Of a stretch of 64,000 nt of DNA, positions 26,813 through 36,724 are shown one piece after another. Source of the stretch: CADEED01 sp020442965 (GTDB lineage: Bacteria > Pseudomonadota > Gammaproteobacteria > Steroidobacterales > Steroidobacteraceae); the NCBI GenBank assembly GCA_041395525.1, contig JAWLAH010000010.1:1-64000 (forward strand), read 5' to 3'. The translations under genes were made by a program, and so were the position numbers. Within the stretch, counting starts at the first letter, position 1. Every line of letters starts with the position of its first letter. Below the pieces are notes generated by a model. That model did not search any database and was not told where the DNA came from. It saw only the letters and a list, made by a program, of their open reading frames with translations.

Positions 26813-28842
26813 TAGTTAGTGGTCTTGTAGAGAAACCAGCCGAGGATCGCGGCCAGGCCGAAGATCATCCAGAACGCGTAGGAGTACAGGAAACCGCTCT
26901 GCAGCCGTCGGGTAACCGATGCCAACCATGCGACCAAAGCTGCGGAGCCGTTGATGATGCCATTGTCGATGATGGCCTGATCGCCGCCACGCCAGAACAA
27001 TTTCCCCAGACCGCGACTACCGGCAGCGATGACGTTTTCGTTGAACCAATCGAAATAGTATTTGTTTTCGAGGATCCGCCGCAGCCAGCCAAACGGCCGC
27101 GCGACCGAATCGGCCAGTTGTGGCCGCGCGAGAAAGAACAGCCAGGCGGTCACGACGCCGCCCAGCGTGAGCCAGAACGGCGGGTGGCTCCAGGCCTGCA
27201 ACGCAAACGATACGACCCCGTGGAACTCCTCCCCTACCTTGGCGACCACATCATTGGCACCCAGCACGAAGATCGATTCCTGAAAACCACCGCCGAACAG
27301 CAGCGGCACGATTGTCAGTCCGCCAATGAAAATCGAGAACAGCGCCAACACGACCAAAGGTGCGGTAACAACCAACGGGCTCTCGTGCGGCGTACCGTCG
27401 TGGTGTCCGTGATCGTCGTGCGCATGCGTCTCGTCATGTGCATGAGCCTCAGAGTGCGAGTGCTCGACGGAAGTCGCAAAACGCGGCTTGCCGTGAAATG
27501 TCATGAAAAGCATGCGAAAGGTATAGAGCGCCGTGACAAACACGCCGCTCAGGACGCACCAATACGCGTAATGAGCACCGTAACGCGTGGACTCGTGCAC
27601 CGCCTCGATGATGACGTCCTTGGAATAGAAGCCGGAAAATAGCGGAGTGCCGATCAATGCCAGCGCACCAATCCAGCAGGTTATTGCCGTGATCGGCATG
27701 TACTTTCCGAGCCCGCCCATCTTGCGCATGTCCTGCTCGTGGTGCATGCCGATGATGACCGAGCCCGCCGCGAGGAACAGCAACGCCTTGAAGAACGCAT
27801 GTGTCATCAGATGGAACATCGCCGCACTGTAGGCCGATACACCCAGCGCGACGGTCATATAGCCCAGCTGCGAGAGCGTCGAGTAGGCAATGACCCGCTT
27901 GATGTCGTTGTTGATGACGCCCAGGAAGCCCATGAACAGAGCCGTGGTCGCACCGATGATCATCACGAAAGAGAGCGCCGCGTCAGAGTATTCGAACAGC
28001 GGCGACATACGCGCCACCATGAAAATGCCGGCAGTCACCATGGTTGCCGCGTGGATCAGCGCGGAGATCGGCGTGGGACCCTCCATCGAATCCGGCAGCC
28101 AGACGTGTAGTGGCACCTGCGCCGATTTACCCATCGCGCCGATGAACAACAAGATGCAAACCAGGGTGATCGCAGAGACCGTCCATTGAGGGGTGATCGC
28201 GTACGACTTCGCGGCGATCTGCGGAGCCATCGCGAACGCATCACGATAATCGAGCGACCCCGTGTAATACAGCACCGCTGCGATACCTAACACGAAGCCA
28301 AAGTCGCCTACGCGATTGACGAGGAACGCCTTCAGGTTGGCGAACACGGCTGAAGGCCGCGTGTACCAGAAGCCGATCAACAGATACGAGACGAGCCCGA
28401 CCGCTTCCCAGCCAAAGAACAGTTGCATGAAGTTGTTCGACATGACGAGCATCAGCATCGAAAACGTGAACAACGAGATATAGCTGAAGAATCGCTGGTA
28501 GCCGGCGTCCTCAGCCATATAGCCGATCGTGTAGACGTGGACACAGAGCGACACGAGCGTGACGACACACATCATCAGTGCGCTCAGCTGGTCGATCAGG
28601 AAGCCGATCTCCATCCGTGTACTGTCGCTCACCAGCCACGTGTAGACCGACTCGTTGAAGACCGGAACGCCGTCGATGAACACTTGCTTGGCGACGATCG
28701 CCGACAATACAAACGAGGTGCCCACCGCAAGAATCGTGATGGCGGCCGCGCCCTGTCGGCCCACTACGCGCCCCAGCAGCCCCGCGATGATCGCAGCGAT
28801 CAGCGGCAGCAGCGGCACGGCTAATAACAGGGTGGTGTTCAT
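26812..28842 (-). CDS. nuoL: NADH-quinone oxidoreductase subunit L
   Basis: Largest antiporter-like subunit of complex I, carrying the long lateral helix that couples the distal proton channels. The 676 residues include FFGWEAVGLVSYLLIGFWYT, FIGAMGKSAQVPLHVWLPDS and IKRVIAYSTLSQLGYMTVAL. A His/Asp-rich loop (SHSEAHAHDETHAHDDHGHH, about residues 460-480) precedes the last helices; it is a local variable insertion and could bind metal. Confidence 0.97.
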   Translation of the reverse strand: MNTTLLLAVPLLPLIAAIIAGLLGRVVGRQGAAAITILAVGTSFVLSAIVAKQVFIDGVPVFNESVYTWLVSDSTRMEIGFLIDQLSALMMCVVTLVSLCVHVYTIGYMAEDAGYQRFFSYISLFTFSMLMLVMSNNFMQLFFGWEAVGLVSYLLIGFWYTRPSAVFANLKAFLVNRVGDFGFVLGIAAVLYYTGSLDYRDAFAMAPQIAAKSYAITPQWTVSAITLVCILLFIGAMGKSAQVPLHVWLPDSMEGPTPISALIHAATMVTAGIFMVARMSPLFEYSDAALSFVMIIGATTALFMGFLGVINNDIKRVIAYSTLSQLGYMTVALGVSAYSAAMFHLMTHAFFKALLFLAAGSVIIGMHHEQDMRKMGGLGKYMPITAITCWIGALALIGTPLFSGFYSKDVIIEAVHESTRYGAHYAYWCVLSGVFVTALYTFRMLFMTFHGKPRFATSVEHSHSEAHAHDETHAHDDHGHHDGTPHESPLVVTAPLVVLALFSIFIGGLTIVPLLFGGGFQESIFVLGANDVVAKVGEEFHGVVSFALQAWSHPPFWLTLGGVVTAWLFFLARPQLADSVARPFGWLRRILENKYYFDWFNENVIAAGSRGLGKLFWRGGDQAIIDNGIINGSAALVAWLASVTRRLQSGFLYSYAFWMIFGLAAILGWFLYKTTN

Positions 28843-28852
28843 TGCTGCGCCA

Positions 28853-29158
28853 TCAGCCCTTCAAGGTATTGAGCGTTTCGACGTTGATATCGCGCCGGTT
28901 GCGGAACAGCACTACCAGTATCGCCAGACCAATCGCCGATTCTGCCGCAGCCACGGTCAGCACAAAGAACACGAAGATCTGTCCGTCAATGTCATTCAGG
29001 TAGCGCGAGAACGCGACGAAATTGAAATTCACGGCGAGCAGCATCAACTCCACGCACATCAACAGCAGGATCAGGTTCTTTCTGTTGAGGAACACGCCAG
29101 CAACGGCGATCGACAACAGAATGCCCGCAAGCGTCAGCAAGTGGCCTAGTGTGATCAT
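28853..29158 (-). CDS. nuoK: NADH-quinone oxidoreductase subunit K
   Basis: Small three-helix subunit of complex I that is part of the membrane proton path. The 101-residue sequence has LILLMCVELMLLAVNFNFVA with the conserved buried glutamate and AAAESAIGLAILVVLFRNR with a second conserved glutamate. Length is standard. It overlaps nuoJ by 4 bp. Confidence 0.96.
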   Translation of the reverse strand: MITLGHLLTLAGILLSIAVAGVFLNRKNLILLLMCVELMLLAVNFNFVAFSRYLNDIDGQIFVFFVLTVAAAESAIGLAILVVLFRNRRDINVETLNTLKG

Positions 29159-29781
29159 GGCTGCAACTCGGTCGGATTTTGAGCGCGCGGCTCGGGCGCC
29201 ATTTTGACGATCCGCACACGCTCATCACGCGTGGTCGCTACCTGACGTGTGACGTTCTGCACCTTGAGACCAGCGCGACGACGCATGGTGAGCGAGATGG
29301 CCCCAATGATCGCAACCAACAGGATAATGGCGGCAAGCTCAAAGGCATAGACATATTGGGTGTACAGCACACGACCGAGTTCGGCCGTGTTGCTGTAGTC
29401 TGCTGGCAGCGGCGCGGCGCCCTGCATCACATTGACGCCAAGGCGGGTAGCCGCCACAACGCCGACGATCTCCACGATCATGACGAACGCCATGAGCCAA
29501 CCGAGCCAGGCGTAGCGCGTGAACCCGCGTCGCATTTCCTCGACATTGATATCAAGCATCATGACGACGAACAGGAATAACACCATCACTGCGCCAACGT
29601 AGACCAGCACCAGCACAACGGCGAGGAACTCTGCCTCGATCAGCAACCAGATCGCGGCGCTGGTGAAAAAACACAGAACCAGCAGCAACGCCGAGTAGAC
29701 CGGGTTGCGCACCACGATCAACGCGAGAGCTGCAACCACCAGGACGGTTGCGAAGAAATAGAACAGACCCTCCACCAGCAC
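29155..29781 (-). CDS. nuoJ: NADH-quinone oxidoreductase subunit J
   Basis: Five-helix membrane subunit of complex I. Family segments visible are LIVVRNPVYSALLLVLCFFT, EFLAVVLVLVYVGAVMVLFL and VVMMLDINVEEMRRG. The cytoplasmic tail of about 40 residues is basic. Its 208 residues are within the normal range. It lies 12 bp after nuoI. Confidence 0.95.
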   Translation of the reverse strand: MLVEGLFYFFATVLVVAALALIVVRNPVYSALLLVLCFFTSAAIWLLIEAEFLAVVLVLVYVGAVMVLFLFVVMMLDINVEEMRRGFTRYAWLGWLMAFVMIVEIVGVVAATRLGVNVMQGAAPLPADYSNTAELGRVLYTQYVYAFELAAIILLVAIIGAISLTMRRRAGLKVQNVTRQVATTRDERVRIVKMAPEPRAQNPTELQP

Positions 29782-29793
29782 GTTGATATGTCC

Positions 29794-30279
29794 TCAGCGG
29801 TAAGGTGCGTCGGCCGCTTTGTCCGCAGCGATCATCGCTTCGTAACGATCGCCAACGGCTAACAGCTTGTCTTTGTTCATGATGTTCTCGCCACGATGCT
29901 CCATGTGATACTCGTGGATGCGCGTCTCTACGATAGCATCGACCGGGCAAGCTTCCTCGCAGAAGCCGCAGTAAATGCACTTGAAGAGATCGATGTCGTA
30001 GCGAGTCGTGCGCCGCGTACCGTTGGCAGCGACGTCCGAATCGATCGTAATAGCCAGCGCCGGACACACCGCCTCGCACAGTTTGCAGGCGATGCAGCGT
30101 TCTTCCCCGTTCGGATAGCGTCGCAGCGCGTGCAAGCCACGATACCGAGGCGACTGTGGTGTTTTCTCTTCCGGATAGTTGATCGTGACTTTGCGACGGA
30201 AGAACGTGCGGGCCGTGACCGACAAGCCAGCGAGCAGCTCGGTCAGCAGGAAAGTCTTGAAAGGGTTTACTTGTGCCAT
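29794..30279 (-). CDS. nuoI: NADH-quinone oxidoreductase subunit I
   Basis: Peripheral-arm ferredoxin-like subunit carrying clusters N6a and N6b. Two complete CxxCxxCxxxCP motifs are present: CIACKLCEAVCPALAI and CIYCGFCEEACPVDAI. An amphipathic N-terminal helix begins after MAQVNPFKTF. The 161-residue length is standard and all eight cluster cysteines are intact. Confidence 0.97.
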   Translation of the reverse strand: MAQVNPFKTFLLTELLAGLSVTARTFFRRKVTINYPEEKTPQSPRYRGLHALRRYPNGEERCIACKLCEAVCPALAITIDSDVAANGTRRTTRYDIDLFKCIYCGFCEEACPVDAIVETRIHEYHMEHRGENIMNKDKLLAVGDRYEAMIAADKAADAPYR

Positions 30280-30307
30280 AGCGAAGTCTCCATCATTCCC
30301 GGTCGGC

Positions 30308-31393
30308 TCACGCCTTCCAGGGGCCGACGCCGTAGTACGCCATCACGCCTTCAACGGCGATCCAGACGATGGTGACGGGGATGAGGACTTTCCAACCCAA
30401 GCGCATGATCTGATCGTAGCGGTAACGCGGAAACGTGGCGCGAAACCACAGGAAGCTGAACAGCACCAGGAACAGCTTCAGGAACAACCATTGAAACCCA
30501 TCGCCGATCGCCCAACCCACGAACGGAATGTCCCGCACGGCACTGTCCGCCGCGAGATACCCATCGAACGGACTCAACCAACCGCCAAAGAACAGCACGG
30601 CAACGAGCGCCGAGATCAGAATCATGTTCGCGTATTCGGCCAGGAAAAACAGCGCGAACGCCATACCCGAGTACTCGACGTGAAAGCCCGCCACGATCTC
30701 CGACTCGCCCTCGGCAACGTCGAATGGCGCGCGGTTGGTCTCGGCAACACCGGCAATCAGGTACACCACGAACAGCGGGAACAGCCAGAACCAATTCCAC
30801 GCGAGTGCGCCACCTTGTTGCGCCTCGACAATCGCGCCGAGTCGCAGACTGCCCGACACCATGATGACGCCGACCAGCGCGAATCCCATCGCAATTTCGT
30901 ACGCCACGATCTGCGCGGCCGAGCGCATCGCTCCGAGAAACGCATATTTGGAATTCGATGCCCAGCCGGCCAGGATAACGCCGTACACACCGAGCGACGT
31001 CAACGCCAGGACATATAACAACCCCGCGTCGACGTCCGCGATAACCAGACGCGGATCGAGCGGAATGACCGCCCAGGCCGCGAACGCCGGAATCAGCGTG
31101 ATCGCGGGCGCGAGCCTGAACAGGAGCTTGTCGGACTCTGTCGGTACGACGATTTCCTTGAACAGCAGTTTCAAGACATCGGCGAAGGGCTGGAAAATGC
31201 CGGGCAGGAAGCCGAAGATGCTGCCGACCCGGTTCGGTCCCTTGCGCAGCTGCATCGCGCCGATCACTTTGCGCTCGAGCAAAGTGGTGAATGCCACGGC
31301 CAGAATCAACACCACGGTGACCACCAGGATCCAGAAGGTCGACCGTACATAGGCCGGAAAAGACTGCCAGGTTGTCAGCAGCCCTTGCATCAA
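30308..31393 (-). CDS. nuoH: NADH-quinone oxidoreductase subunit H
   Basis: Membrane subunit forming much of the quinone-binding chamber of complex I. The 361 residues give about eight helices with the conserved LLERKVIGAMQLRKGPNRVG, YEIAMGFALVGVIMVSGSL and AETNRAPFDVAEGESEIVAG. The charged quinone-site loops are intact. It overlaps nuoG by 4 bp. Confidence 0.97.
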   Translation of the reverse strand: MMQGLLTTWQSFPAYVRSTFWILVVTVVLILAVAFTTLLERKVIGAMQLRKGPNRVGSIFGFLPGIFQPFADVLKLLFKEIVVPTESDKLLFRLAPAITLIPAFAAWAVIPLDPRLVIADVDAGLLYVLALTSLGVYGVILAGWASNSKYAFLGAMRSAAQIVAYEIAMGFALVGVIMVSGSLRLGAIVEAQQGGALAWNWFWLFPLFVVYLIAGVAETNRAPFDVAEGESEIVAGFHVEYSGMAFALFFLAEYANMILISALVAVLFFGGWLSPFDGYLAADSAVRDIPFVGWAIGDGFQWLFLKLFLVLFSFLWFRATFPRYRYDQIMRLGWKVLIPVTIVWIAVEGVMAYYGVGPWKA

Positions 31394-33588
31394 CGCTCCG
31401 CTCCCGAATACACGGTCGTTGCACGCTGCCCTTCGGCGGTCTGTTGCAGCGAGTAGGCGCGCCGCACGATCGGATCCACGGCATACATTGGCAGGTCCGG
31501 CACGCGAATATCGCCAGCAACTGCGCTGGCCGTGTGCGATGTCTGGAACGGCGGCTTGCCATCCCCGGTACAGAGCTTGCGCAATTCATCGCGCACATCT
31601 TCGGAGCTCGTGTACTCGAATCCGGGCAGTCCCGCGAGATTTCCGAGCACGCGCAGCACTTTCCAACCAGGGCGCGCATCGCCCAGCGCATTGACCGCGG
31701 CGGCGACACTCTGCCAGCGACCCTCGAGGTTGACGTAGGTGCCCGAAGTTTCGGTGAACGTCCCGATCGGCAACAACACGTGTGCTAACGATTTGAGCTC
31801 GGCGGAAGCGTATGGCGTCGCCGCAACGACGAACGGTGAGGCGGCCAGTGTCGCCGCCGCCGACGGAAACACACCGTCCGCCCAAGGTTCGAGCGCGCCG
31901 ACCAGCAGGTAACCCGCCTGCGGTTTGCTCAACATTTCGCGCGCCGTACAACCCCCTGCAGGTGCGGGCTGGCCACCCGCCGCACGATGCGGAACGGCGC
32001 CCGCCAAATAGGCGCCGGCGGCATTCCCGCCTTCCGCCAACAATCCGAAATCACCACCCAGCATTGCGGCAAGTTGCGCGCCCACGGCGCGCAGATCCGC
32101 ATACGCCGGGTGCCTGAGCGCAAGCGCTCCCAACCATATCGCCTTGCGCGCGCCCGACTTGAGTGCCGCGGCGATCGCGCGGTGCGCGACATTCACGGTT
32201 GCTCCGTCCACTAACGACTTGAGCGCAGCGGACGGGGCGGCGCCGTCGAGGCATGCCGCATAGATTGCCGCCAGATCACCAACCTGGCGGACCGGCGACG
32301 ACTCGATGTAGCCCGCCGTAGGGAACAGCATCTCGAAGCGCGCCGGATTGAGGAAGGTGATTTTCGCGCCGCGCAGCGCTGCCGCGCGCACGTGATGCGC
32401 CAACAGTGGCAATTCCCGCCGCAGATTCGAACCGACAATCAGCAACGAGTCGAGGCCGCCCACATCGGCGATCGACAACCCACCGATCGTCGGGTGCAGA
32501 GGATCGGACGACTGATCGCGGAAGTCCACTTGCCGAATTCGATGATCGACACTATTGGAGCCGAGACCGCGCGTGAGACGTTGCGCCAGGTACAGTTCTT
32601 CGAGTGTGGCGCTGGCACTGACGAGCGTGCCAAGCGCACCGCCGGCCCGCTTGAGCCCGGCGACAGCGGCTTCCAAGGCTTGTTCCCAGCTGACTTCTCG
32701 CCACGAATCGCCCTCGCGCAGCAGCGGCTTTCGCAGCCGATCGTCGGCCAGCAGCCCCTCGTAACTGAATCGATCGCGATCAGCGATCCAGGTTTCATTG
32801 ATCGAGTCGTTAGGCCGCGGCACCACGCGCATCACACGACCGCGCAGGACGTGTGCGAAGATATTCGTACCCAGGCCATCGTGCGGCGAGACCAGCGCGC
32901 GTTGGGTCATCTCCCAGCCGCGGGCGCGATAGCGAAACGGCTTGGAGTTGAGCGCACCTACGGGACAAAGGTCGATGATATTGCCCGACAGCTCATGGCT
33001 GACAGCGCGCTCGACGTACGTTCCGATCTCCATGTGCTCGCCGCGCCCGGTCGTACCGAGTTCCTGAATGCCGGCGATGTCCTGTCCAAAACGTACGCAG
33101 CGCGTGCAGTGGATGCAGCGAGTCATGTCGGTCGAGACGAGCGGACCGATGTTCTTGTCCTTCACCACGCGCTTGCGCTCGGTGAAGCGCGAGATATCGC
33201 GACCGAAGCCCATCGCCAGGTCCTGCAACTCGCACTCGCCGCCTTGATCGCAGATCGGGCAATCGAGCGGATGATTGATGAGCAGGAACTCCATCGTCGC
33301 CTTCTGCGCGGCAATGGCCCGCGGCGACTTGGTGAAGATCTTCATGCCCTCCGCGACCGGCGTCGCGCATGCAGGCAGCGGCTTGGGGGCCTTCTCGACT
33401 TCTACCAGGCACATGCGACAGTTCGCCGCGATCGGCAGTTTGTCGTGGTAGCAAAAGCGCGGCACGTACGCGTTCTCGGCATCGGTGACCTGAATGATCA
33501 TCGCGCCCTTCTTGGCCTTTACAGCGCGGCCGTCAACTTCGAGATTGACCTCGTCCGCCGGTGGCGCGGTTGGCTTGGGCGTACTCAT
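31390..33588 (-). CDS. nuoG: NADH-quinone oxidoreductase subunit G
   Basis: Large iron-sulfur subunit that relays electrons from NuoE/F to NuoB/I. The N-terminal 2Fe-2S ferredoxin domain has CRMCLVEVEKAPKPLPAC. The His-ligated cluster is in HPLDCPICDQGGECELQD, and a 4Fe-4S site in DMTRCIHCTRCVRFGQD. The remaining about 500 residues are a molybdopterin-oxidoreductase-like domain with no cofactor role. A 484-residue antisense frame on the plus strand is a coding shadow. Confidence 0.96.
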   Translation of the reverse strand: MSTPKPTAPPADEVNLEVDGRAVKAKKGAMIIQVTDAENAYVPRFCYHDKLPIAANCRMCLVEVEKAPKPLPACATPVAEGMKIFTKSPRAIAAQKATMEFLLINHPLDCPICDQGGECELQDLAMGFGRDISRFTERKRVVKDKNIGPLVSTDMTRCIHCTRCVRFGQDIAGIQELGTTGRGEHMEIGTYVERAVSHELSGNIIDLCPVGALNSKPFRYRARGWEMTQRALVSPHDGLGTNIFAHVLRGRVMRVVPRPNDSINETWIADRDRFSYEGLLADDRLRKPLLREGDSWREVSWEQALEAAVAGLKRAGGALGTLVSASATLEELYLAQRLTRGLGSNSVDHRIRQVDFRDQSSDPLHPTIGGLSIADVGGLDSLLIVGSNLRRELPLLAHHVRAAALRGAKITFLNPARFEMLFPTAGYIESSPVRQVGDLAAIYAACLDGAAPSAALKSLVDGATVNVAHRAIAAALKSGARKAIWLGALALRHPAYADLRAVGAQLAAMLGGDFGLLAEGGNAAGAYLAGAVPHRAAGGQPAPAGGCTAREMLSKPQAGYLLVGALEPWADGVFPSAAATLAASPFVVAATPYASAELKSLAHVLLPIGTFTETSGTYVNLEGRWQSVAAAVNALGDARPGWKVLRVLGNLAGLPGFEYTSSEDVRDELRKLCTGDGKPPFQTSHTASAVAGDIRVPDLPMYAVDPIVRRAYSLQQTAEGQRATTVYSGAER

Positions 33589-34910
33589 GCGGCGCGACGC
33601 TCCGCGTCGAGGACGACGCTGCGCCCGCCGTTGTCGATCATGTACTCGAATTCATGCCGGAAATGCTTGATGAAGCTCTGCACCGGCCACGCAGCCGCGT
33701 CGCCCAAGGCGCAGATCGTGTGTCCTTCGATGCGACTCGCCACATCGACTAACAAGTCGAGGTCAGCGCGGCGCCCCTCGCCAGCCAGGATGCGCTTCAG
33801 TACCCGATCGAGCCAGCCCGTGCCTTCGCGACAGGGCGTACACTGACCGCAGGATTCGGACATATAGAATCGCGACAGGCGCTCGAGCGTCTTGACCATG
33901 CAAGTGGTCTCGTCCATCACGATCACCGCTGCGGAGCCGACTGAAGAACCCGCGGCCTTCAGCGAGTCGTAGTCCATGTTAGCCGCCATGATTTTCTCGG
34001 CCGGCAAGACGTAAACCGACGAACCACCAGGTATCACCGCTTTCAACTTGCGCCCACCGCGCACACCACCGGCGATTTCCAGGAGATCCGCAAACGGTAT
34101 TCCCATCGGCAACTCGTAGTTGCCTGGCTTTGCGACGTGTCCCGATACCGAGAAGATGGCTGTGCCGCCCGCGTTCGGAACGCCGACTTTGGCAAACCAG
34201 TCGGGCCCCTTGCGCAGAATGGTCGGCACCGACGCAAAGCTCTGCGTGTTGTTGATGGTGGTGGGAGCGCCGTACAGGCCATAGGCGGCGGGAAACGGCG
34301 GCTTGAAGCGCGGCTTGCCCTGTTTGCCCTCGAGCGAATCCAACAATGCCGTTTCTTCACCACAGATATAGGCGCCCGCGCCCACCGCCGTGTACAGATC
34401 GAAATCGACGCCCGAACCCAGTATGTTCTTGCCTAACAATCCAGCCTGATAGGCCTCCGCCAGCGCCGCTTCGAACCGCGGCACAGGCTCGGCCAGAAAC
34501 TCGCCTCGAATGTAGTTGTAGCCGACCGTCGCATTCATCGCGTAGCCGCCGATCGCCATGCCCTCGATCAAGGCATGTGGGTTGAAGCGCAGAATATCGC
34601 GATCGTGGCAGGTGCCGGGCTCGCTCTCGTCGGAGTTGCAAACCACGTATTTCTGCATCGGTGCATTGCGCGGCATGAAACTCCACTTGGTGCCGGTGGG
34701 AAAGCCGGCACCGCCACGGCCGCGCAGTCCCGACGCCTTGACCGCCTCGATCACGGCTTCGCGCGGTTGTTTCTCGGCCAGGATCTTCTTCCAAGCGTCG
34801 TAGCCACCGATCTTCCGGTAGGTAGACAAGGTCCATGGCTCGGGCAAATGGATCGACTCGAACAGGGTGAGATTCATCTTGTCGGCCCAGCGCTCAACGG
34901 CAGTCGTCAT
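33585..34910 (-). CDS. nuoF: NADH-quinone oxidoreductase subunit F
   Basis: NADH- and FMN-binding subunit where electrons enter complex I. The nucleotide site is GLRGRGGAGFPTGTKWSF, the FMN region includes GAYICGEETALLDSLEG, and the N3 4Fe-4S cluster is held by SCGQCTPCREGTGW plus the cysteine in HTICALGDAAAWP. Its 441 residues are a normal length. It overlaps nuoG by 4 bp. Confidence 0.97.
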   Translation of the reverse strand: MTTAVERWADKMNLTLFESIHLPEPWTLSTYRKIGGYDAWKKILAEKQPREAVIEAVKASGLRGRGGAGFPTGTKWSFMPRNAPMQKYVVCNSDESEPGTCHDRDILRFNPHALIEGMAIGGYAMNATVGYNYIRGEFLAEPVPRFEAALAEAYQAGLLGKNILGSGVDFDLYTAVGAGAYICGEETALLDSLEGKQGKPRFKPPFPAAYGLYGAPTTINNTQSFASVPTILRKGPDWFAKVGVPNAGGTAIFSVSGHVAKPGNYELPMGIPFADLLEIAGGVRGGRKLKAVIPGGSSVYVLPAEKIMAANMDYDSLKAAGSSVGSAAVIVMDETTCMVKTLERLSRFYMSESCGQCTPCREGTGWLDRVLKRILAGEGRRADLDLLVDVASRIEGHTICALGDAAAWPVQSFIKHFRHEFEYMIDNGGRSVVLDAERRAA

Positions 34911-34920
34911 CGCGGCGCCC

Positions 34921-35463
34921 TCACTTCAATTCGTCCAGAATCTGATCGATCTTGGCGGGCGTCAGGTGCTCATGAAAATGATGGTCGACCATCATCATGG
35001 GTGCGCCCGTGCAAGCCGCCAAGCACTCTTCCTCGCGCTTGAGGAAAATACGGCCATCGGCCGTACTCTCACCCAGCTTGATGCCGAGCTTGCGCTCGCA
35101 ATGGGCTACCAGATCCTCGGCACCGAGCAGCATGCAGCTGATATTCGTGCAGATGCTGACGTGATGGCGACCGCAGGGCTTGGTCTCGAACATCGAATAG
35201 AAGGTCGCAACCTCATACACCTGGATCGGCGGCAGTTGCAAATATTCCGCGACCCCGTCCATCAGTGCAGCGGTCAAGAACCCATCATTCTGTTCCTGCG
35301 TGAAACGCAAGGCGGAGATCACCGCCGAGCGCTGGCGTCCGGCCGGAAAGCGACTGATCCAGCCGTCGATCTCGTGACGGGTGTGCTCGGTCAACAGACG
35401 TGACTTGTCACCCAGCACCGGTTCGAATTGACCGCCGTCGGCGGTTGTTACCACATGCACCAT
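34921..35463 (-). CDS. nuoE: NADH-quinone oxidoreductase subunit E
   Basis: Thioredoxin-fold 2Fe-2S (N1a) subunit paired with NuoF. Cluster ligands are in SICTNISC and EECLAACTGAP. The helical N-terminal domain has VYEVATFYSMF. The open frame runs 41 codons further upstream inside nuoD, but the ATG giving MVHVVTTADGGQFEP overlaps the nuoD stop as ATGA, which is the natural coupled start. Confidence 0.96.
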   Translation of the reverse strand: MVHVVTTADGGQFEPVLGDKSRLLTEHTRHEIDGWISRFPAGRQRSAVISALRFTQEQNDGFLTAALMDGVAEYLQLPPIQVYEVATFYSMFETKPCGRHHVSICTNISCMLLGAEDLVAHCERKLGIKLGESTADGRIFLKREEECLAACTGAPMMMVDHHFHEHLTPAKIDQILDELK

Positions 35464-36716
35464 CAGCGATCGATCTCCCCGAATACGATGTCCTGCGTCC
35501 CGATCACGGCCACCAGGTCTGCCAGCATGTGGCCGCGCGTCATTTCTTCGAGTGCCGCAAGATGCGGGAACCCTGGCGCACGGCACTTGAGCCTGTATGG
35601 TTTGTTAGCACCGTCCGAGATGAGGTAAATCCCGAATTCGCCCTTCGGCGCCTCGACCGCCGCATAGGTCTCACCCTCGGGCACGGTGTAGCCCTCGGTG
35701 AACAGCTTGAAATGGTGGATCAACGATTCCATGTCGCCCTTCATCTCCACACGACGCGGCGGGCGAATCTTGCGATCGTCGAACATCACCGGGCCAGGGT
35801 TGGCACGCAACCAATCGACACACTGTTTGATGATACGGTTGCTTTGACGCAGCTCCTCCATGCGGACCAGATAGCGTGCATAGCAGTCGCCGCCCACGCC
35901 CACCGGTATATCGAAGTCGAGCTCGCCATAGACCTCATACGGCTGCTTCTTGCGCAAATCCCATTCGACACCCGAACCGCGCAGCATGGGCCCCGAGAAC
36001 CCCAGTGCCATTGCACGCTCAGGAGTGACGACCGCGATATTGACGGTCCTTTGTTTCCAGATCCGATTGTCTGTGAGCAGCACTTCGATGTCATCGATCG
36101 CGGCCGGGAATCGTTCGGTGAAATCCGCGATGAAATCGAGCAGCGTGCCGGAACGCGCTTCGTTCAGGCGAGCAGCATCCTTCTCGGAGCGCCACTTCGA
36201 GCTCTGATAGTTGGGCATCGTATCCGGCAGGTCGCGATAGACGCCCCCGGGCCGATAGTACGTCGCGTGCATCCGTGTACCGGAAACCGCCTCGTAGCAA
36301 TCCATCAGGTCCTCGCGATCCTTGAACGCAAGCAGGAACACGGTCATCGCACCGATATCGAGGCCGTGCGCGCCCAGCCACATCAGATGGTTGAGCACGC
36401 GGGTTATTTCATCGAACATCACGCGGATGTACTGCGCCCGGATCGGCGGTTCAATACCTAACAACCGCTCGATCGCGAGCACATAAGCATGCTCATTGCA
36501 CATCATCGAGACGTAGTCGAGTCGATCCATGTAACCAATCGACTGGTTGAAGGGCTTGGACTCGGCGAGTTTCTCGGTACCTCGATGCAGCAGCCCGACA
36601 TGCGGATCCGCCTTATGGATGACTTCGCCGTCCATCTCGAGCACGAGCCGCAACACGCCGTGCGCTGCAGGATGCTGCGGCCCAAAGTTCATCGTGAAAT
36701 TGCGAATCTCCGCCAT
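35463..36716 (-). CDS. nuoD: NADH-quinone oxidoreductase subunit D
   Basis: 49-kDa-type subunit forming the quinone-reduction site with NuoB. It begins with NFTMNFGPQHPAAHGVLRLV and includes HRGTEKLAESKPFNQSIGYM, RPGGVYRDLP and the C-terminal PHLAALEEMTRGHMLADLVA. At 417 residues it is a stand-alone NuoD, so this operon is of the unfused nuoC/nuoD type rather than the fused nuoCD of enterics. Confidence 0.97.
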   Translation of the reverse strand: MAEIRNFTMNFGPQHPAAHGVLRLVLEMDGEVIHKADPHVGLLHRGTEKLAESKPFNQSIGYMDRLDYVSMMCNEHAYVLAIERLLGIEPPIRAQYIRVMFDEITRVLNHLMWLGAHGLDIGAMTVFLLAFKDREDLMDCYEAVSGTRMHATYYRPGGVYRDLPDTMPNYQSSKWRSEKDAARLNEARSGTLLDFIADFTERFPAAIDDIEVLLTDNRIWKQRTVNIAVVTPERAMALGFSGPMLRGSGVEWDLRKKQPYEVYGELDFDIPVGVGGDCYARYLVRMEELRQSNRIIKQCVDWLRANPGPVMFDDRKIRPPRRVEMKGDMESLIHHFKLFTEGYTVPEGETYAAVEAPKGEFGIYLISDGANKPYRLKCRAPGFPHLAALEEMTRGHMLADLVAVIGTQDIVFGEIDR

Positions 36717-36724
36717 GATTACCC

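Noticed and set aside
32392..33846. Long plus-strand open frame of 484 codons opposite nuoG/nuoF
   Set aside because: It is antisense to conserved complex I genes, its composition is that of a coding shadow, and no start signal or family motif is present.
35400..36461. Plus-strand 353-codon open frame opposite nuoD
   Set aside because: Shadow of nuoD on the other strand, without motifs or a ribosome-binding site.
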